The position numbers and the translations under genes were made by a program. Shown here one piece after another: positions 54,174 to 62,483 of a stretch of 64,000 bases of DNA. The notes under the pieces were generated by a model. That model saw nothing but the letters and a program-made list of their open reading frames with translations, was not told where the DNA came from and did no database searches. The DNA comes from an uncultured Lachnospiraceae bacterium (lineage in GTDB: Bacteria > Bacillota > Clostridia > Lachnospirales > Lachnospiraceae). The stretch is taken from contig CAMKQH010000024.1 in NCBI GenBank assembly GCA_946414885.1, positions 1 through 64,000 of the forward strand. Reading direction: 5' to 3'. Numbering within the stretch: position 1 is the stretch's first letter; every line of letters starts with the position of its first letter.

Positions 54174-54226
54174 TTGATTTACCGTATTGGTAAATCAATT
54201 ATACCACGCATTTCCTGATACGTCAA
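54174..54226 (-). promoter_or_regulatory. Promoter and palindromic operator of the HTH-protease/nuclease pair
   Basis: Minus strand TTGACG (54221-54226), 17-bp spacer, TATAAT (54198-54203). Directly downstream is TTGATTTACC-GTATT-GGTAAATCAA (54174-54198), 10-bp perfect arms covering the start point, the usual place for autorepression by an HTH protein. The -35 box shares two bases with the terminator hairpin next to it. Confidence 0.85.
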
Positions 54227-54257
54227 AAGAGGGAAACCATTCCGGTTTCCCTCTTTT
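54225..54257 (-). terminator. Terminator of the VWA gene
   Basis: AAAAGAGGGAAACC-ATTCC-GGTTTCCCTCTTTT, a perfect 14-bp stem whose own A/T ends give the T tract in both directions. Confidence 0.88.
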
Positions 54258-54300
54258 GCTTCCGTAAATTGACTCCATGGCGTCATGTCCCTATTAAGTT

Positions 54301-54963
54301 TCAGCTTCTCTTCGCACAGTCTTCGCGGATCTCCTGGAAGCAATCCTCCGCATCCATCATGGCACTCATGGCAGGGGCGCTTCCGCATTTGCGCATTTTG
54401 CTGACAGCCTTTTCCAGAACGGAGTAATTGAGCGCCGTACCCATGGCGTCGCACTTGTAATTCACGGCGCGGCTCGCCTGGATGCCCATGCGGCCCGCTT
54501 CCTTTGCAGCGTCAATGTTGGCGCCAAGGAAGATGAACTCCCAATTCTTCGCCCTGCGCTTTTCGATCATGCTCTTTACCTTATCGTAGGAATACTTTTG
54601 GCTGGCATTCTCCATGCCATCCGTCGTGATGATGAAGATGGTCTTTTCCGGGCGGTCTTCCTTCGGAACCTCCTTACGCACCTCCTTGATATGCTCGATG
54701 GCTCCGCCCACCGCATCGAGAAGGGCCGTACAGCCGCGCACGTAGTACTGCTTCTCATTCATGGGCTCGATGGTCTTAATGTCAACGCGATCGTACAAAA
54801 CCTCCGTCCTGTCGTCAAAGAGCACTGCGGAAACCAGCACGTCGCCCTCCTCCTTCTTCTGCTTCTCGATCATGCCGTTAAACCCGCCGATGGTATCCTT
54901 CTCCAAACCTCTCATGGATCCGCTTCTGTCCAGTACAAATACGAGCTCAGTTAAATTCTTCAT
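54301..54963 (-). CDS. VWA-domain protein, TerY-like
   Basis: 220 residues from ATG 54963, with AAAGGAG upstream. MIDAS motif DRSGSM at the start of the domain, TTDGMENAS as the later metal-site segment, and GCTALLDAVG. No signal peptide: cytoplasmic, with the length and type of TerY-like VWA proteins that act as scaffolds. It is flanked by terminators at 54225 and 55081 and so seems to be a single-gene unit. Confidence 0.85.
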   Translation of the reverse strand: MKNLTELVFVLDRSGSMRGLEKDTIGGFNGMIEKQKKEEGDVLVSAVLFDDRTEVLYDRVDIKTIEPMNEKQYYVRGCTALLDAVGGAIEHIKEVRKEVPKEDRPEKTIFIITTDGMENASQKYSYDKVKSMIEKRRAKNWEFIFLGANIDAAKEAGRMGIQASRAVNYKCDAMGTALNYSVLEKAVSKMRKCGSAPAMSAMMDAEDCFQEIREDCAKRS

Positions 54964-55080
54964 AAATTTTTTCTCCTTTCTGATTTTCACTTTCCGTCTC
55001 CGGCCGGGTACCTTAGTCCTCTTAGCCTTTTGGGACGTCCTTCCTTGTTTCTGAGCTCATCATATCACGAGGCATGAAAA

Positions 55081-55107
55081 AAAAGGTCGCCCGGAAAGCG
55101 ACCTTTT
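55081..55107 (-). terminator. Terminator of the hydrolase-ligase operon
   Basis: AAAAGGTCGC-CCGGAAA-GCGACCTTTT, a 10-bp perfect stem followed on the minus strand by more T (55077-55080). Confidence 0.87.
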
Positions 55108-55130
55108 CATTTTTTGAAAAATATTTATTT

Positions 55131-57569
55131 TTACTTCTTCCGAAGGCTCAGCTCCATGATCTTGTCACACAGATCTCCAAAGGATACGCCTGCTGCCTTT
55201 GCCTCCAAAACCAAGTGTGCGTCCTGATAGAGCTGGGGCAGGGAATCGCATTCCAGACACACGAAGGAACCGTCCTCCCTGACGATGAAATCCACCTTGG
55301 AATATGCCAGTACGCCCAATACGCTTGAAACCTTCTCCGCCGTCTCACGAAGCTTTGCGGCAAGCTCTTCCGGAATGTCTGCGGGACACTTTTGCAGTTC
55401 TTCGCCCCGAAGGGTCATTCCCACTTCCTTGTTTCTGGTCTCCAACGGGAGCACCTCGATCACGGGGAATGCCTTGCCGGCAACGCTTCCCACGGCAAAC
55501 TCACGGCCTGCCACGTACTCTTCCACAATGATCTCGCTCTCCCAGCGGAAGGCCTCCTTCAATGCCTTCAGGTAAGAATTCTTGTCATTGGCAACGGAGA
55601 TGCCAAGACCAATGCCTCCGTTATTGGGCTTTACGATCACGGGATAGGAAAGTCCAAATTCCTCCGGATCGCCGATCTCCTCATTCTTATAGGCACAGAA
55701 GCCCTTCGGCACGGGAATGCCCGCCTCTTCCAAAAGCTGCTTTGCCACGGACTTATTGGAGGATACTGCCGAGGAGAAGTAATCACATCCGGTATATTGA
55801 ATGCCCAAGAGATCAAACGTTGCCTGAACCTTTCCATTCTCACCGCTGGCACCGTGCAGTGCGATAAATACCAGGTCGGCCTGTCGGCAGATCTGAAGCA
55901 CGTTCGGTCCAAAGTAAGCGCCGGACTGGTCCTTTCTGCGCTTTCTGACTGCCCAGAGGTCCGGGATGTCGTCCGGAATATTCTGGGGCTCCAGGGAATA
56001 TTTTACGGGATCCTCAAACGCATTCGGAATGATCATCTCCTGCTCGTCATAACCCATGTAGGCATCCAGCAGGATCACGTTATGCCCTTTCTCCGCCAGC
56101 ACCTTCGAAACCACGTAACCGCTCTTGAGCGACAGGTTTCTCTCGTTGGAGAGACCGCCCGCAAGAACCACCACGTTCATGTTCGTCGGCAGTTCATATT
56201 TCGTTTCTTCGACCGCATCCTCGACCACCACGTCGGAACCGTCCATCTGAAGCTCGAGGGTCCCCAGCATTTCCTTCGTCATGCACACGATCTGCAGCAC
56301 GCCGCGAACCTGCTCCGCCGTAAGCTCAATGCCATATTTCTTTTTGCATACGTTCTGGACCTGCTTCACCACGATGCCATTGACGTGCATGATCAAGAAG
56401 TTGGAAAGATCGATGATGGCATTCAGTTTCTTCGAGGTCACGAGATCGTTAAACATGTCGATGACCTTGACCGCGCCCTCCATCTTGAAGTTCAGCATGA
56501 TGTCCTTCAACGCCTTCAGGAAATCCGTATTCTGGCGGGAATACTTGATGACAAAGGCTAGCAGGTAGGCGGTGTTGTCGGAGTACGTGGGGTCTCCCAC
56601 CAGGTCGCAAAGAAGATTGATATACTCCGTAACGGTGTTTTCCTTGCCGATGGCAAAGGCCTTCTCCACGAGAATGCCGACCAAACGGTTCGTCTCCGCC
56701 TGTTCCTTTGCGCTGACGCCGGAACGGATCATGCTGTTGATAAACTGATCCATGATCTGCATCTCCGGGCGCTGTCCGTTGGGATTCACGCGCATCTTAT
56801 ATTCCCCGTTCTCGCCAAAGTCAAAGAACGTGTTGGGGCTGTGGCTCTCCGCGAATCCAAACTTGCCGTAGTCGTAACCCACGTAATAGGTTCTCTTTCC
56901 CACGTCATTCATCAGGATGTTGACATAGTCAAAGTCAATGTTATGGTTCTCAATAAGGCCCTGACGCCTTTGGATCTTCTTCTTGTAATGCTCGATGAAT
57001 TCATCCGAAAAACCCTGACCGTCAAAGGATACGCAGCGCGCCGGGGTGTCATTCAGAATGGTGATGTATTTCGCCTTGTTTCCGCCCTTGGAGTGTCCGA
57101 TGACCGTCACCGTATAGTCTTCCAAGTGAAGCTTTTCATAGACGCTCTTATACCACTCCATGGCATTGATCTGCTGGAGGGAATCCACCTGGTTCGCCCC
57201 GACAAAATCGTCGACCCACTCATTGCTTGCCGTACCGCGGAAGGCAACTACGGCCTCCTTGGTCTTTTCATTGATGAAAACGGCAGAAATACCCCCTCCG
57301 CCGCCGTATGCGGTATCCAAATGCGGCTCAACGATATATGCGTCCAGGATGTTTGGTTTTTTCTCCCAAGCCATGATGATGTTTTTCCAATCAAAACCAT
57401 TCATGCAGGAATTATAGACCACGTCATCCTCGATCTTTGCAACGTCAATTCCGTAAACGTATTCCCTAACGGTACGGTCATCCGCGCCCAGCACGGAGAC
57501 AAAGGGAAATTTATCCGGCAGGTAGGTTAACAGCTCCAAAAGGAGCAATTCATCCATCTTGTACAGCAT
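55131..57569 (-). CDS. Fusion: Mbeg1-like alpha/beta hydrolase and D-Ala-D-Ala-ligase-like ATP-grasp
   Basis: 812 residues; GAGGAG eight bases before ATG 57569. Residues 1-300 resemble the DUF2974/Mbeg1-like lipases: AVVAFRGT near 107, the nucleophile elbow GHSKGG with Ser160, and a SFDGQGFSDE strand. A helical linker (about 300-450) leads to a Ddl-like ligase from about 464: LAGGLSNERNLSL, FIALHGASGENG, TGCDYFSSAVSSNKS, VIVKPNNGGIGLG and SKVDFIVREDG. Two ligase features differ: the usual E-x-N metal site is ECD in CLECDSLPQL, and no Tyr/Phe omega loop is visible. There is no signal peptide. The ligation product is unknown; the fusion may link lipid or cell-wall hydrolysis to peptide-bond formation. 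Confidence 0.85.
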   Translation of the reverse strand: MLYKMDELLLLELLTYLPDKFPFVSVLGADDRTVREYVYGIDVAKIEDDVVYNSCMNGFDWKNIIMAWEKKPNILDAYIVEPHLDTAYGGGGGISAVFINEKTKEAVVAFRGTASNEWVDDFVGANQVDSLQQINAMEWYKSVYEKLHLEDYTVTVIGHSKGGNKAKYITILNDTPARCVSFDGQGFSDEFIEHYKKKIQRRQGLIENHNIDFDYVNILMNDVGKRTYYVGYDYGKFGFAESHSPNTFFDFGENGEYKMRVNPNGQRPEMQIMDQFINSMIRSGVSAKEQAETNRLVGILVEKAFAIGKENTVTEYINLLCDLVGDPTYSDNTAYLLAFVIKYSRQNTDFLKALKDIMLNFKMEGAVKVIDMFNDLVTSKKLNAIIDLSNFLIMHVNGIVVKQVQNVCKKKYGIELTAEQVRGVLQIVCMTKEMLGTLELQMDGSDVVVEDAVEETKYELPTNMNVVVLAGGLSNERNLSLKSGYVVSKVLAEKGHNVILLDAYMGYDEQEMIIPNAFEDPVKYSLEPQNIPDDIPDLWAVRKRRKDQSGAYFGPNVLQICRQADLVFIALHGASGENGKVQATFDLLGIQYTGCDYFSSAVSSNKSVAKQLLEEAGIPVPKGFCAYKNEEIGDPEEFGLSYPVIVKPNNGGIGLGISVANDKNSYLKALKEAFRWESEIIVEEYVAGREFAVGSVAGKAFPVIEVLPLETRNKEVGMTLRGEELQKCPADIPEELAAKLRETAEKVSSVLGVLAYSKVDFIVREDGSFVCLECDSLPQLYQDAHLVLEAKAAGVSFGDLCDKIMELSLRKK

Positions 57570-57585
57570 CGCTTTTTCTCCTCAC

Positions 57586-58281
57586 TTATTCCTTCACGTG
57601 GAAGCATCTGAATCCGGCACTGACAATGTTGCCTGCATTTTTCCGGTTTCTCGCGTAACCATTCAATTCCAGCACGTTTTTCTTTTCCGCGTCATCCATG
57701 CCGCTAAGATAAAAAACAATGCCGCTTCCATAGACGCCCTTCTCTTCAAAAAGTCTTTGTACCCTTCCTGCCATGGCCTCAGCCTCTTCATAGCTTGGCA
57801 GCTTGTCCACAGGAAGAAAGAGCTGCATGGTCCGCCCGAGATGCGGGCGATGCTCCATCAGATCCCGTCCCGAATGAATCTCTTCACCGAGCAGGAAGGG
57901 GAACGTCGTATAAACCCTTGCGTCAATGCCGCCCTCCTTCAGGATCTCCTCGACTAAGGCGTCATATTCCCTCTCGAAGGGCACGTCGTAAAAATTATCC
58001 ACGTACTGTCCGTTTTCATATTTCAGAAGATATTCCGTCGAATCCAGTCCCGGCTGAACAAACTGCAACGCAACGCATCCCTTCTGCGAAGAAGGCTGAA
58101 AAGAAATGATCCTGAATTCTTCCTTGGGATATCTACTCTTAAGGTAATCCTTACAAGCGCGAAGCTCCGCCAGCGCCTTTTCCTGATAGTCAAAAAGCTT
58201 TCCCTCCAAAATGCGTTCCCCGTCCGTATATGCCAGATCCAGAAGTGCTTTTTCTTCGTCCGTCATCTGAATGATCGCCAT
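57586..58281 (-). CDS. Conserved hypothetical protein
   Basis: 231 residues, cytoplasmic, acidic. The opening (TDEEKALLDLAYTDGERIL) is helical; the rest alternates strands and helices with EEFRIISFQPSSQKG and IVFYLSGMDDAEKKNVLELNG. I do not recognise the family. It lies 16 bp before the hydrolase-ligase gene and 59 bp after the cyclic-nucleotide-binding gene, so it belongs to this operon and may work with the fusion protein. Confidence 0.6.
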   Translation of the reverse strand: MAIIQMTDEEKALLDLAYTDGERILEGKLFDYQEKALAELRACKDYLKSRYPKEEFRIISFQPSSQKGCVALQFVQPGLDSTEYLLKYENGQYVDNFYDVPFEREYDALVEEILKEGGIDARVYTTFPFLLGEEIHSGRDLMEHRPHLGRTMQLFLPVDKLPSYEEAEAMAGRVQRLFEEKGVYGSGIVFYLSGMDDAEKKNVLELNGYARNRKNAGNIVSAGFRCFHVKE

Positions 58282-58340
58282 GCTACCTTTTCTCCTTTCC
58301 TTCCGTCATTTTATCTTACGATCCGTAACGCACCGCGCGT

Positions 58341-58823
58341 TTAATTTGTCTCTATCTCTTCGATCAATGCCTGATAAACCATCTTTAGGTTATTGTTTTC
58401 CGTGCGGATGTTTCTCACCAGATTCGTGCTGATGAGGCGAAGCAGTTCCACGCCGCTCTGGGGATGCTCGTCACAAAATTTTTCAAAGCTTTTGTGATCA
58501 ATGGAAAGCGTCGTGCACGCCGTTTTGGCCTTGACGGTGGCGGATCGTTTGTCATTGTCCACCATGGCCATCTCGCCGAATACGCAATGCTTCTCCGCGG
58601 ACAGCGTCGCCACGACAAACTTGTCTCCAAAGACCGTTGTCTTGATGACGTCCACGGTGCCCTCGATCAAAATGTACATTTCAGAGCCCGTGTCACCCTC
58701 CGTGATCACGTCCTCTCCCGCCTGGGTTTTATGCACCTTAAGCAGACCTGCCAGAATCTGAAGGTCCTTGTCCTGAATCTTTGCCAAAAGCGGGAATCCC
58801 CGAAGTTCTTTTACGTAATCCAT
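58341..58823 (-). CDS. Cyclic-nucleotide-binding-domain protein
   Basis: 160 residues from ATG 58823, with AAAGGGCGG upstream. A single CNB barrel: LKVHKTQAGEDVITEGDTGSEMYIL, the phosphate-binding cassette EKHCVFGEMAMVDNDKRSATVKAKT (Arg and Glu present), then a C-helix. There is no HTH, so it is a sensor or binding partner, not a Crp-type activator. Downstream of an RCK channel-like gene it may gate or scaffold it. Confidence 0.88.
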   Translation of the reverse strand: MDYVKELRGFPLLAKIQDKDLQILAGLLKVHKTQAGEDVITEGDTGSEMYILIEGTVDVIKTTVFGDKFVVATLSAEKHCVFGEMAMVDNDKRSATVKAKTACTTLSIDHKSFEKFCDEHPQSGVELLRLISTNLVRNIRTENNNLKMVYQALIEEIETN

Positions 58824-58880
58824 GTTCCGCCCTTTCTGAAATCTCATTGCTTCGCGATCTTGCTGCTTCGTTTCACGTTG

Positions 58881-60029
58881 CTAAATCTCGTCGCCCAAAA
58901 TAATGGCTCCCATGTTTCTGCCAAGCACGTACTCATCCGCGGGATTCAGGTGCGGACAATTCGTCTCCATGGTCTTTACGGATTTCAGCCGCTGAATGAT
59001 CTCACCATAGTTCGTGGATTTTTGTGCCTCAGAAAGGATCTGATGCTTTAACTCCTTCTCGACGCCCATGTTCTCCAGGATGCCGAGGAGCAGAATGTTT
59101 TGCTCTTTCTTATACCACTGGAACAGCTCGCCGTAGGTCTTTCCAAACCATTTTTCCGTGATGGGCGCTATCTGAACGGACACGCCGTCACCGTTATCGA
59201 GGAAGGAGGACATGACCTTGGACATGCCGCTGTAGTTCGTGGAGGTTGTTAAAATATATCTGGTATACTCGTCCACGTATACCACTTCAGCGCAATTCTG
59301 GCTCTCCAGATAATTCTTGTAGCGCTCCGTTTTCACCTCTGCGCAGATATGACATTTTGCATTGAGCTTCCGGACCAAAAGCGCTCCGACAAACACTCGG
59401 GAGTCCACCAGCTCGTCATCTAAGTTATCCTGATTTTCACCGATGATCAGGATCTTGGAGGCTTCCTTCACGTTTGCGTTCAAGAGGGTCTGTTCCTCGG
59501 TAAAATCGCCGCGCAGGAGATTTAATCCCTTCAGTTCCTGATCGTCGCGCAGGCTTTGCAGCTTTACGTCATCCGCATTGTTGATCAAAATAATGTCAGA
59601 AAGCTTCAGGTCTTTATTCTTTCGCATGATCCCCTGGATGAGGATCTTTACGTCATTCTTCCAGCCACAGATGATAATGTGTCCTTTCATGTTCTGCATC
59701 TTCTTTACCCCTCTCTCCATGTTGAGCCGTCTGGCCACAAAAGCTGACGATACGTAACCAGTGACGGAGGATAGTCCGATCATGCCAAGGATCAGGACAA
59801 AAATGCCCGCCACCCTGGTCCAGGGACTGTCCACGTACATGTAATCATTGCCCGTCACCGCCAGGAGATTGAACACGACGATGTCCCAAAAAGGTGTTTC
59901 CATGCCCTCGTTTTTCAACACCAGAAAGCAGAAAAAACAGAGCAAAAGATACATCGCAAGGATCAGCAAAATTGTATGCAAATGTATGAGCTTAAAAAAC
60001 GCAAGAACGTGCTTGCCTATTTTTTTCAT
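58881..60029 (-). CDS. Ion-channel-like protein with TrkA-N (RCK) domains
   Basis: 382 residues. Two hydrophobic helices (about 15-38 and 70-95) flank a pore-like loop VVFNLLAVTGNDYMYV where a classic K+ filter (TVGYG) is not present; it is closer to the castor/pollux-like family. Cytosolic Rossmann RCK domain: GHIIICGWKNDVKILI, LINNADDVK, GDFTEEQTLLNANV and ICAEVKTERYKNYL. Promoter at 60089-60117. It is the first gene of a four-gene operon, and ion or ligand sensing could control the hydrolase-ligase. Confidence 0.85.
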   Translation of the reverse strand: MKKIGKHVLAFFKLIHLHTILLILAMYLLLCFFCFLVLKNEGMETPFWDIVVFNLLAVTGNDYMYVDSPWTRVAGIFVLILGMIGLSSVTGYVSSAFVARRLNMERGVKKMQNMKGHIIICGWKNDVKILIQGIMRKNKDLKLSDIILINNADDVKLQSLRDDQELKGLNLLRGDFTEEQTLLNANVKEASKILIIGENQDNLDDELVDSRVFVGALLVRKLNAKCHICAEVKTERYKNYLESQNCAEVVYVDEYTRYILTTSTNYSGMSKVMSSFLDNGDGVSVQIAPITEKWFGKTYGELFQWYKKEQNILLLGILENMGVEKELKHQILSEAQKSTNYGEIIQRLKSVKTMETNCPHLNPADEYVLGRNMGAIILGDEI

Positions 60030-60088
60030 GCGTCATCCCCACCCCATCTTGAGTCCTCGATCAGTCATTTTGATCTTCGATATTGTAC

Positions 60089-60117
60089 ATTGTAGCACAA
60101 AAAAATATCCGTCTCAA
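60089..60117 (-). promoter_or_regulatory. Promoter of the channel - CNB - unknown - hydrolase-ligase operon
   Basis: Minus strand TTGAGA (60112-60117), 17-bp spacer, TACAAT (60089-60094). Confidence 0.7.
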
Positions 60118-60163
60118 TAGTCACTTTCGGCGTTTACGTCTACTCTGAAGGGCTATTGGGCAC

Positions 60164-60194
60164 GAAAAAGGCGCCTGACCCATCGTCAGACGCC
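60164..60194 (-). terminator. Terminator of the GH3 gene
   Basis: Minus strand GGCGTCTGAC / GTCAGGCGCC with one bulged pair, followed by TTTTT. Confidence 0.82.
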
Positions 60195-60220
60195 TCTGGT
60201 TTTTCTTTCATTATCTGGTT

Positions 60221-62356
60221 TTAGCAGATGGTCAACACAAATTCCGCATCCTTTTTGCCGGTGAGCTTTTCACTTCTGGCGTCAGGAGCCTGACCGCCCA
60301 CGTAAACCTTCACCTCGCCGCCAACCTGTAGAACGCCGTTCTCATCAAATGCCCCCAGCGCTTCGCGGGAAAGCTTGATCTTTACGTCTGCGCTCTCGCC
60401 GGGCTGCAGGTGAAGCTTCTTGATGCCCTTTAACTGTGCGTTGGGCGTTCCGTCCTTGTAGACCTTAACGTAAACCTGAACGGTCTCGCCGCCGGCCATC
60501 TTGCCAACGTTCTTCACGGTGGCGGTGACGGTAGCACCGTCCGCGCCCGCATTCTCTGCGGTCACGCTTACGTTCGAATATTCGAAATCAGTATAGGACA
60601 AACCATATCCGAAGGGATACAGTGCATCCTGCTGCATGTAGCGGTAGGTTCTGCCCTTCATGGAATAATCCGTAAACTCAGGAAGGTCATCCGTGGACTT
60701 GTAGAAGGTCACGGGAAGCTTTCCTTCGGGGTTCTTTTCGCCAAAGAGCAGGTCTGCGATGGCACGGCCGCCCTGTGCACCGGGATACCAGCCCTGAATG
60801 ATCGCGGGTACGTTCTGGTCTGCCCAATTTACTGCAAGCGCGGAACCGGAGAGAATCACGAGAACCACGGGCTTTCCAAAGGAACAGATCGTCTCAAGCA
60901 CGTGCTGCTGCAGACCCGGAAGCTCCAGGTTCGGCTTGTCGCCGGAAGCATATTCGTTGCCCTGATCGCCCTCTTCGCCTTCCAGTCCGGAATCGAGACC
61001 CATCACGGCGATGATCACGTCGCTGGCCTCACAAACGCCTTTTACTTCCGAGATTCTGTCATCCTCCTGGCCAAGTCCCTGGGACTTCTTGTGGCAAAGG
61101 TGACAACCCTCGCTGGCCATCACGCGGACATCGTCCCCAAGGTACTCCTGGATGCCTTCCAGAACCGTCCAGTAACGGGAAGCGGTTCCCTCGTAGTTGC
61201 CGACCAAAGCCCTTCTGTTGTTGGCGTTTGGTCCGATCACGCCAACGGTCTTGATCGCCTTCTTGTCAAGGGGCAGCGTCTGATTCTCATTCTTCAAAAG
61301 GACAACGCACCTCTCAGCAACCTTTCTGTTGAGCGCCTGCATCTCCTTTGTGTCAACTTCCGTATAATCAATCTGATCAAAAGGATTCTTTCCCTTTTCG
61401 TCAAACACGCCAAGCTTCATGCGGGTGGTAAAGAGATTTACCAATGCCTCGTCCAGACGGCTCTCCTCCACCAGCCCCTCTTCCACGGCCTGCTTCAGAT
61501 AATGGAATAAGTTACCACAGTTCAAGTCACATCCGTTGTTCATGGCCATTGCCACGGACTCCACGGGCGTTTCCGTTACGTGATGTCCCTCATGGAAATC
61601 CTTGATCGCCCAACAGTCACTGGTCACGTGACCGGTAAAGCCCCACTCGTCGCGGAGGATATCCTTTAGAAGAGTCTTGCTGCCACAGCATGGTTCACCA
61701 TTGGTACGGTTGTACGCGCCCATGACCGCTTCCACGCCAGCCTCCTGAACACATGCCTTGAACGCAGGCAGATAAGTCTCCGCCATGTCCTGCTTGGTTG
61801 CAATGGCATCAAAGCTGTGACGTATGTCCTCGGGACCGCTGTGCACCGCAAAATGCTTCGCGCACGCTGCTGCCTTCAGGTAATTTTCGTCATGCCCCTG
61901 AATGCCTTCCACGAAACGCACGCCAAGGCGGGAGGTCAGATAGGGATCCTCGCCAAAGGTTTCGTGGCCGCGGCCCCATCTGGGGTCACGGAAAATATTT
62001 ACGTTGGGAGACCAGAAGGTCAGGCCCTTATAGATGTCGGTATCACCGTATTTCTGTTGCATGTTGAACTTTGCGCGGCCCTCAGTGGAGATGGCGTCAG
62101 CCACTTCCTCGATCAGGTCCTCGTCAAAGGTTGCGGCAAGGCCAATGGACTGCGGGAAAACCGTTGCCACTCCTGCGCGCGCAACGCCGTGCAATGCCTC
62201 ATTCCACCAGTTGTAAGCCTTGATGCCAAGACGCTCCACCGCAGGGGCCCAGTTCAGCGTTTGCCCTACCTTCTCCTCCAGCGTCATCTGCGCCACAAGC
62301 TGCTTTGCCCGCTCGCGGTACTCCTGCACCTTTTCCTTGTTCTTCGCGATTTCCAT
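60221..62356 (-). CDS. GH3 beta-glucosidase/xylosidase
   Basis: 711 residues, no signal peptide. The (alpha/beta) barrel contains YNWWNEALHGVAR, FWSPNVNIFRDPRWGRGHE and the nucleophile Asp in HVTSDCWAI; the second domain has VIGPNANNRRALVGNYEG, VMGLDSGLEGEEGD (acid/base region) and a C-terminal fibronectin-type part with VKVYVGG. The WWNEALHG and SDCW marks are frequent in xylosidase-leaning GH3 enzymes, fitting the xylanase and esterase in this window. It works on cytoplasmic oligosaccharides. It has its own promoter (62423-62451) and terminator. Confidence 0.93.
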   Translation of the reverse strand: MEIAKNKEKVQEYRERAKQLVAQMTLEEKVGQTLNWAPAVERLGIKAYNWWNEALHGVARAGVATVFPQSIGLAATFDEDLIEEVADAISTEGRAKFNMQQKYGDTDIYKGLTFWSPNVNIFRDPRWGRGHETFGEDPYLTSRLGVRFVEGIQGHDENYLKAAACAKHFAVHSGPEDIRHSFDAIATKQDMAETYLPAFKACVQEAGVEAVMGAYNRTNGEPCCGSKTLLKDILRDEWGFTGHVTSDCWAIKDFHEGHHVTETPVESVAMAMNNGCDLNCGNLFHYLKQAVEEGLVEESRLDEALVNLFTTRMKLGVFDEKGKNPFDQIDYTEVDTKEMQALNRKVAERCVVLLKNENQTLPLDKKAIKTVGVIGPNANNRRALVGNYEGTASRYWTVLEGIQEYLGDDVRVMASEGCHLCHKKSQGLGQEDDRISEVKGVCEASDVIIAVMGLDSGLEGEEGDQGNEYASGDKPNLELPGLQQHVLETICSFGKPVVLVILSGSALAVNWADQNVPAIIQGWYPGAQGGRAIADLLFGEKNPEGKLPVTFYKSTDDLPEFTDYSMKGRTYRYMQQDALYPFGYGLSYTDFEYSNVSVTAENAGADGATVTATVKNVGKMAGGETVQVYVKVYKDGTPNAQLKGIKKLHLQPGESADVKIKLSREALGAFDENGVLQVGGEVKVYVGGQAPDARSEKLTGKKDAEFVLTIC

Positions 62357-62422
62357 AGGTTACCCTCCATCCCAATCATCCCATTTATCGTTTTAAGCGA
62401 TTTTTCAAATACCCACGATATC

Positions 62423-62451
62423 ATTGTATCCGCGATTTCATTTCTTGACAA
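62423..62451 (-). promoter_or_regulatory. Promoter of the GH3 gene
   Basis: Minus strand TTGTCA (62446-62451), 17-bp spacer, TACAAT (62423-62428). Confidence 0.7.
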
Positions 62452-62483
62452 GCGGAATATTGCCCAGTGTTTGTCGGAAATTG

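Noticed and set aside
55392..56561. 389-codon plus-strand frame opposite the hydrolase-ligase fusion
   Set aside because: The opposite frame carries clear ATP-grasp and hydrolase motifs; the plus frame lacks a ribosome site and recognisable features.
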